A stretch of 10,914 bases of DNA. Origin: CAXFCD01 sp964001155 (lineage in GTDB: Bacteria; Fidelibacterota; Marinisomatia; Marinisomatales; UBA1611). Made by a program: the position numbers and the translations under genes. The notes beneath the pieces were generated by a model. The model did not search any database, had not been told where the DNA came from, and saw only the letters and a program-made list of their open reading frames with translations. The stretch lies in NCBI GenBank assembly GCA_964001155.1, contig CAXFCD010000186.1:1-10914 (forward strand). The letters run 5' to 3'. Shown piece after piece: positions 7,263 to 10,914 of this stretch. Positions within the stretch are counted from its first letter, which is position 1; the number at the start of each line of letters is the position of its first letter.

Positions 7263-8466
7263 AGATGATTTCCAAAACAGGTTTTTTATCGTTTCCATTT
7301 AAATCAAACCTAATCATTTCAAACGGATCATTTTTTTCATCACTCATTACTTTGAATCCAAAATTTGTTTCGTTGCCCAAAGTCACATTCTGCAAAAATG
7401 ATTTGATTGAAATAGTCAATACGCCTTCTTCAATATTTGATGAAACTCGATAAGGATAACCAATTCCGGTATAAGGGTCGGTCTCAAAAATCGCACCTGC
7501 AGTATCCAAGGCTGTCTCAATTGGATCTATAATGATGGTAAAACTCTCTTCAATGCCTGTTGTATCAATTGGCAAGGATAGCTTCGCTTCGCGGATCAGA
7601 GATCCTTCAAGTAACGTCAATGAATCATATACCATAGACATCTTAGACCGAAGTCCAAGGCCATTGCTAAGTCCCAAGTCTGCAGATTCTTGATCAATAT
7701 CTCCGGGATCAATAATGGATAGGTCGCCAAAGGAATAAATTGTCACATCCGTAGTGTCCCGATAGGTTGAATCCTCATCTATTTCAACGGTTTGATGATA
7801 ATAAATTTTCACCTTGGGATCTTTAGGACCATTGGTAGCTTCCCTGCTGAATAATTCAATAAAGTTTGTGTCGTTGTTTGTAAATTGTATTGCAAATGAC
7901 CGAATGAGATTGGTATCCGCTGTATCTGTCAAGGTTTCAACAAGATTCATGATATTCCAAACCAATTCAGTTGCGGTAAAAATTCCCGAGGTGTCTGTAT
8001 TTACCTTAACATTAGGTTGGCCGAGGTCAGTCCAATCAGCCGTAGAAAACCCTTCAAAATCGAGGTAAGTACTTTTGGATTCGCTAAACTGAGAATCAGA
8101 TTGGAAATACAAATTTGGCGTTAATGTTGGGGACAATAGACTATCATTAGAGTACAAAATAAAATGGAGACTATCAAACGTGATGGTTGAGTCAAAGTAA
8201 AAATCCCAATAAATATGATCCGAAATGCCAATAAATGATATGGGCACATCCATGTTATTTTTTGTGCCTAAGAACAGTTTTTCATTGGAACCAAGGTTTG
8301 GTGCTACCCAGTAAGATTCCCCTGAAATTTCGGTAATGGATAATGTATCAATGGTTATGGATAGGTGATTTAAATCAGCTTCGATGGGATTGTCAGCACA
8401 GTTCCAAGACGAAATGCCGAGACAAAAAACCCCAATGAGGGTCATTTTAATAAATCGTGGTTTCAT
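7249..8466 (-). CDS. Secreted lipoprotein with two beta-sandwich repeats (DNRLRE/DUF4270-like)
   Basis: This 405-residue exported protein has no function I can name. An N-terminal signal (FIKMTLIGVFCLGISSWNC) leads to Cys23 and the linker ADNPIEAD; the lipobox is poor at -1 and -2, so lipidation is likely but not certain. The rest is strand-rich, Asp/Thr/Ser-rich and lacks further cysteines. Two halves look duplicated: residues 191-223 end ELFSREATNGPKDPKVKIYY and residues 369-402 end MIRFDLNGNDKKPVLEIIY, each a closing strand with a P-x-hydrophobic-x-I-x-Y pattern. This, with the early NLGSNEKLFLGT stretch (57-68), resembles DNRLRE-type carbohydrate-binding-like sandwiches or the DUF4270 lipoproteins of Bacteroidetes. 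From memory, DUF4270 genes often neighbour the same short glycogen-synthase-like gene, which is the case here. The ATG at 8464-8466 has no Shine-Dalgarno sequence; Met8 (8445) is an alternative start. It overlaps the barrel gene by 14 nt. Confidence 0.75.
   Translation of the reverse strand: MKPRFIKMTLIGVFCLGISSWNCADNPIEADLNHLSITIDTLSITEISGESYWVAPNLGSNEKLFLGTKNNMDVPISFIGISDHIYWDFYFDSTITFDSLHFILYSNDSLLSPTLTPNLYFQSDSQFSESKSTYLDFEGFSTADWTDLGQPNVKVNTDTSGIFTATELVWNIMNLVETLTDTADTNLIRSFAIQFTNNDTNFIELFSREATNGPKDPKVKIYYHQTVEIDEDSTYRDTTDVTIYSFGDLSIIDPGDIDQESADLGLSNGLGLRSKMSMVYDSLTLLEGSLIREAKLSLPIDTTGIEESFTIIIDPIETALDTAGAIFETDPYTGIGYPYRVSSNIEEGVLTISIKSFLQNVTLGNETNFGFKVMSDEKNDPFEMIRFDLNGNDKKPVLEIIYAVD
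7269..7273 (-). promoter_or_regulatory. Weak ribosome binding site of the barrel gene
   Basis: GGAAA on the minus strand lies 6 nt before the ATG at 7262 and within the end of the upstream lipoprotein gene. Together with the signal peptide it favours this start over the ATG at 7298. The match is weak. Confidence 0.4.
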
Positions 8467-8488
8467 GTGGGACGACTTATATGATAAA

Positions 8489-9319
8489 TCAGTCGGAAAG
8501 TTTCTCTAAAACTTTATCCATGTCATCTGCAATCGCCACATAATCCGGCACATCATCGCCCTTCCATTTGATTACAGAGACTTTTTTCTTATTCGCTTTT
8601 ACACCTGGTTGATTGAGTAATTTTTCTGAAATCGGTTTTCCCGGTTTATCAAAAATGATAATTGCATCTGCTTCATAAGCAGCCACATCATAGACATTGA
8701 GCATTTTGCCCTTCAAAGATTTGTTGATTGGAACCTCTGCCCTTTCCAAATCTTTTCGTGAAATTTCTGCATATTCATCAAGGTCGTGAATCACCATGAC
8801 TGTTTTAATTTCTTCGTAAAATTCATTAATTCCATCAAAATGTTTTTTAAACATCCCGGGGACCATGGCGCTTTGCCACCCATTGCAAATGAAAATATCC
8901 GGTGCCCAAAACAAATGAGGCAAAGTGCTTAAAACAGCTTTGGCAAAAAATCCGTATCGTTCCCCATTATCAGATAAAACACGTCCGTTTTTTGATTTAT
9001 AAACCAGATTAGTCAACGGTTTGAACCAGTGATCATCTTCAAGAAAATATACCTGAACCCTGGTTTTTGGAATAAATGCACTTTTTGCACTGGCGCTCAT
9101 GTCTTGACCATCAAACTGGAAGGGAATCTCACGAAGACGGATTACTTCTCTCAAAATGTATTTTCGTTCACTCACATAACCATATTTTGGAATAATGGTG
9201 CGAATATCGTGGCCTTTTTCTTGGAGAGCTAAAGGCACTTTAGCTGAGAATTCCCCCAAACCGGAAACGTTGGCAAACGGAGAGATCTCCGTTGTCAAAT
9301 AATAAAGTTTTTGTGGCAT
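8489..9319 (-). CDS. Short glycogen-synthase-like protein (GT5 N-terminal domain only, probably non-catalytic)
   Basis: This 276-residue cytoplasmic protein matches only the N-terminal Rossmann domain of glycogen/starch synthase (GT5). Collinear landmarks are YYLTTEISPFANVSGLGEF (6-24), DNGERYGFFAKAVL (117-130), WAPDIFICNGWQSAMVP (138-154) and VMVIHDLDEY (174-183). Real GlgA is about 480 residues and has a second, GT-B C-terminal domain with the catalytic E-x7-E; that half is absent here, and the gene ends normally (TGA at 8489-8491) rather than by frameshift. The ADP-glucose-binding K-T-G-G motif is changed to N17-V-S-G, and H-x-H-D-W-H is changed to I-C-N-G-W-Q (144-149). A similar short protein is widespread in Bacteroidetes and is usually annotated as glycogen synthase; I think that label is misleading. 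It starts 18 nt after the CpoB-like gene and ends 22 nt before the lipoprotein gene, suggesting a structural or regulatory role in the envelope cluster. Confidence 0.88.
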   Translation of the reverse strand: MPQKLYYLTTEISPFANVSGLGEFSAKVPLALQEKGHDIRTIIPKYGYVSERKYILREVIRLREIPFQFDGQDMSASAKSAFIPKTRVQVYFLEDDHWFKPLTNLVYKSKNGRVLSDNGERYGFFAKAVLSTLPHLFWAPDIFICNGWQSAMVPGMFKKHFDGINEFYEEIKTVMVIHDLDEYAEISRKDLERAEVPINKSLKGKMLNVYDVAAYEADAIIIFDKPGKPISEKLLNQPGVKANKKKVSVIKWKGDDVPDYVAIADDMDKVLEKLSD

Positions 9320-9337
9320 AAGGTGTTTTTTAAGATG

Positions 9338-10156
9338 TTAATTAATAGATAATTGTTTCAGCGCGTCTTTGGCTTTGGGATAATACTCGCTTCCCGGAAA
9401 ATAATCTATCATGCGTTGAAATTCTTCACGGGCTTTATCTACATTGCCCATACTTTGATATGACAGTCCAATTTTAAGTTGTGCATCATCATCTTTGTCC
9501 GTTCCGGCATAAGTGAATACTTTCTCAAATTCGGCAATGGCTCTTTTAAAATCTTTTTGAGAATAATAACACTCCGCTAACCAATATTGACTATTATCGG
9601 CTAAGTCGTTGGTCGCATCTGCCTGAACCAATTCCTTAAATCCAACGATCGCTTCTTCGAATTCCTGATTTTGGAAATGGCCTAGACTTTCCATGTAAGT
9701 CTGTTTGTATTGGATGGCGTTAAACTTAGGTTCCGAAGCCAAAGGTGTCCCGGATTTTAACTTCGCCATCTCATTATAACTGTTGGTGAGAGTGACGATC
9801 TTATTTTCAACCAATACCAGTTTATTAAATATCTCCAGTGCTGTACTGTCCATATACCTGGATTGGTTTTCAAGATTAGCAATTTTGTTACTCAGAGTGT
9901 TAATCCGCTTTAGAACCACCAAGGTAACTGAATCCTGCTGTGCCTTACTTTTAACTGCTTGTTTAAATGCAGCCATCAATTCAGGAAGTAGAATTTGGTT
10001 ATCGAGTTGGAGAGAATCCACTAGGACACGAACACGGTCTATTTTCGCATTCAGCCGGCGGAGTTCCCGATCGGCGTCCTTCTGTCCGAAGACAAAAGTC
10101 GTTAGTGTTATGAGTATGAAGAGTATTGAGTTTACGTATGTGGAACGATTTGTCAT
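9338..10156 (-). CDS. CpoB/YbgF-like periplasmic coiled-coil and TPR protein
   Basis: This 272-residue exported protein has the layout of CpoB (YbgF), which in proteobacteria links peptidoglycan synthesis to outer-membrane constriction through Tol-Pal. A signal peptide (about 1-24, ILFILITLTTFVFG) is followed by a coiled coil from about 27 to 132 rich in heptad-like hydrophobics (ELRRLNAKIDRVRVLVDSL; VLKRINTLSNKIANLENQ), a short linker (133-147), and three TPRs from about 150 to 268: YMESLGHFQNQEFEEAIVGF, YWLAECYYSQKDFKRAIAEF and KIGLSYQSMGNVDKAREEF. The ATG at 10154-10156 is chosen because it directly starts the signal peptide; a TTG 63 nt upstream would add 21 residues unlike a signal sequence. 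No tolA, tolB or pal gene is in view. It lies 72 nt after rodA, which supports a cell-wall role, but the name CpoB rests on domain layout only. Confidence 0.85.
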   Translation of the reverse strand: MTNRSTYVNSILFILITLTTFVFGQKDADRELRRLNAKIDRVRVLVDSLQLDNQILLPELMAAFKQAVKSKAQQDSVTLVVLKRINTLSNKIANLENQSRYMDSTALEIFNKLVLVENKIVTLTNSYNEMAKLKSGTPLASEPKFNAIQYKQTYMESLGHFQNQEFEEAIVGFKELVQADATNDLADNSQYWLAECYYSQKDFKRAIAEFEKVFTYAGTDKDDDAQLKIGLSYQSMGNVDKAREEFQRMIDYFPGSEYYPKAKDALKQLSIN

Positions 10157-10228
10157 ATTTTTAGCCCATTTTGTTCGGCAAATCGGTTGTGAATTTACCG
10201 TTTGTATTTCGTCCTTCAAATAAGTTTA
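10157..10228 (-). other. Largest intergenic gap, with a small hairpin
   Basis: This 72-nt spacer is the longest gap between genes in the window. In the transcript, bases from 10200-10193 (CGGUAAAU) can pair with those from 10183-10176 (AUUUGCCG) as an 8-bp stem with one U-G pair and a 9-nt loop. No uridine tract follows the stem, so it is not a normal intrinsic terminator. I see no convincing -35/-10 pair. It could be an mRNA processing or stability element, or chance. Confidence 0.3.
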
Positions 10229-10914
10229 TCAGTCTGAATAGTTCACACTGAGCTTTAATATCATTCCCAGCATCAAATAACTTGTAATTAGAAATGATCC
10301 ACCGGCCGAAATGAATGGGAAAGGTAATCCTTTCACAGGAATAAGTCCAACCGTCATTGCTGTATTGACAAAAACATGGGCCATGAAAATGGTTGCAATG
10401 CCAATTAATGCTAAACTGGAAAACCGGTCTTTAGACAAAAAAGATTGTCTCATGATTTGGGCAACCAAAAACCCAAAGACAATTAAAACTAAACTGATGG
10501 TTATGAATCCCAATTCTTCGCCTATGACGGATAAAATAAAATCAGATTCCTGAACCGGTAAAAATTTTAAATGTGTTTGCGTCCCCTCGCCCCATCCTTT
10601 TCCAAATATTCCTCCAGATCCTATTGCTGTTTTACTTTGTATAATTTGATACGCGGCACCCAGTGGATCTACTTCTGGATTAATAAATGTTATAATTCTT
10701 CCTTGCTGATATGGTGTCAGAGAATTCCACAAGAAAGGAGAAAAAAGGCCTAAAAATATATTACCAAAAAATAAGCCAATAGACATCAATCGATTAGGTC
10801 TCGCAATAACTATGGTTAACCCAAGAACAAAAGCCCAAATTGTAAATGCAATATTATGAAAAGCTGTTAACATACTTAGCAAAGGAGCTAAAACTAAAAA
10901 TAAATAAAATGGTC
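10229..10914 (-). CDS. rodA: RodA, SEDS-family peptidoglycan glycosyltransferase (5' end cut by window edge)
   Basis: RodA polymerises lipid II into glycan strands for side-wall growth, working with a class B penicillin-binding protein and MreB. The 227 visible residues are the C-terminal part of the protein; the frame is open to the right edge, so the start and roughly the first 150-200 residues lie outside. Key segments are AAYQIIQSKTAIGSGGIFGKGWGEGTQ (codons within 10573-10662), FLPVQESDFILSVIGEELGF, in which the aspartate at 10541-10543 corresponds to the SEDS catalytic Asp (E. coli RodA Asp262), and GLIPVKGLPFPFISAGGS near the end. The AIGSGG-x-x-GKG-x-x-x-GTQ and FLP-x-Q-x-x-DF pattern fits RodA better than FtsW, though the two are close. 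Multiple hydrophobic helices are plain. In many bacteria pbp2 and mre genes lie upstream of rodA; that would be just outside the window. Confidence 0.93.
   Translation of the reverse strand, partial: PFYLFLVLAPLLSMLTAFHNIAFTIWAFVLGLTIVIARPNRLMSIGLFFGNIFLGLFSPFLWNSLTPYQQGRIITFINPEVDPLGAAYQIIQSKTAIGSGGIFGKGWGEGTQTHLKFLPVQESDFILSVIGEELGFITISLVLIVFGFLVAQIMRQSFLSKDRFSSLALIGIATIFMAHVFVNTAMTVGLIPVKGLPFPFISAGGSFLITSYLMLGMILKLSVNYSD

Noticed and set aside
7263..7298. Upstream ATG giving the barrel protein 12 more residues
   Set aside because: The later ATG at 7262 has a GGAAA site and gives a normal signal peptide; the longer form increases the overlap with the lipoprotein gene to 50 nt. It cannot be fully excluded.
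8489..9319. Reading the short GT5 gene as a frameshifted or truncated glgA
   Set aside because: No C-terminal glycogen synthase sequence follows in any frame; the next gene is an unrelated lipoprotein, and the missing motifs in the kept half speak for long divergence, not a recent break.
10157..10219. TTG start that would lengthen the CpoB-like protein by 21 residues
   Set aside because: The added residues are polar and would bury the signal peptide; the ATG at 10156 starts it directly.
9783..10223. Plus-strand open frame of 146 codons
   Set aside because: It is antisense to the coiled-coil half of the CpoB-like gene; the Leu/Ser/Arg-rich translation is what the opposite strand of a Lys/Leu/Glu-rich coiled coil gives.
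10880..10882. TTG as the true start of rodA
   Set aside because: The frame continues open to the right edge with hydrophobic residues (PFYLFLVLAPL), and RodA proteins have a much longer N-terminal part, so the gene is cut by the edge.

Overview
The window looks like a piece of chromosome from a bacterium of the FCB (Fibrobacteres-Chlorobi-Bacteroidetes) superphylum, most like Candidatus Marinimicrobia (SAR406) or a neighbouring lineage. Signs for this are the Bacteroidetes-type serine hydroxymethyltransferase with its characteristic insertion, a short one-domain relative of glycogen synthase of a kind known from Bacteroidetes, a PorV/FadL-like outer-membrane barrel ending in a WFVKRR-type tail, lipoproteins with lax lipoboxes, moderately AT-rich DNA, and starts that mostly lack a Shine-Dalgarno sequence. 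The phylum is inferred from protein style, not from a marker gene.

All ten genes lie on the minus strand, so transcription runs from position 10914 towards 1. In that order they are: the C-terminal part of rodA (cut by the right edge); a CpoB/YbgF-like coiled-coil plus TPR periplasmic protein; a degenerate short GT5 glycogen-synthase-like protein; a two-domain beta-sandwich lipoprotein; an outer-membrane beta-barrel protein; a TPR lipoprotein; glyA; a TatT-type lipoprotein; a DctP-type solute-binding protein; and a fused DctQ-DctM TRAP permease (cut by the left edge). The largest gap between genes is 72 nt; the others are 1 to 22 nt or overlaps of 4 and 14 nt. Nothing in the window looks like an internal terminator, so it reads as one long directon and perhaps one transcript. 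There is no gene-free stretch above 100 bases, and I found no RNA gene, mobile element, CRISPR array or long repeat.

Two modules stand out. The first (about 1-3406) is a TPAT system, a TRAP transporter with an added TPR-type lipoprotein as known from Treponema pallidum TatT/TatP. Here the order is tatT-dctP-dctQM, with a 4-nt stop/start overlap. The binding protein lacks the arginine that normally holds the substrate carboxylate, so its ligand may not be an ordinary organic acid. The second (about 4714-9319) is an envelope cluster of four tightly packed genes: the catalytically degraded GT5-like protein, the beta-sandwich lipoprotein, the barrel and the TPR lipoprotein. I cannot assign it a known function; it is the best candidate here for an undescribed system. 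rodA and the CpoB-like gene upstream tie the locus to cell-wall growth. glyA, a housekeeping one-carbon enzyme, sits between the two modules.
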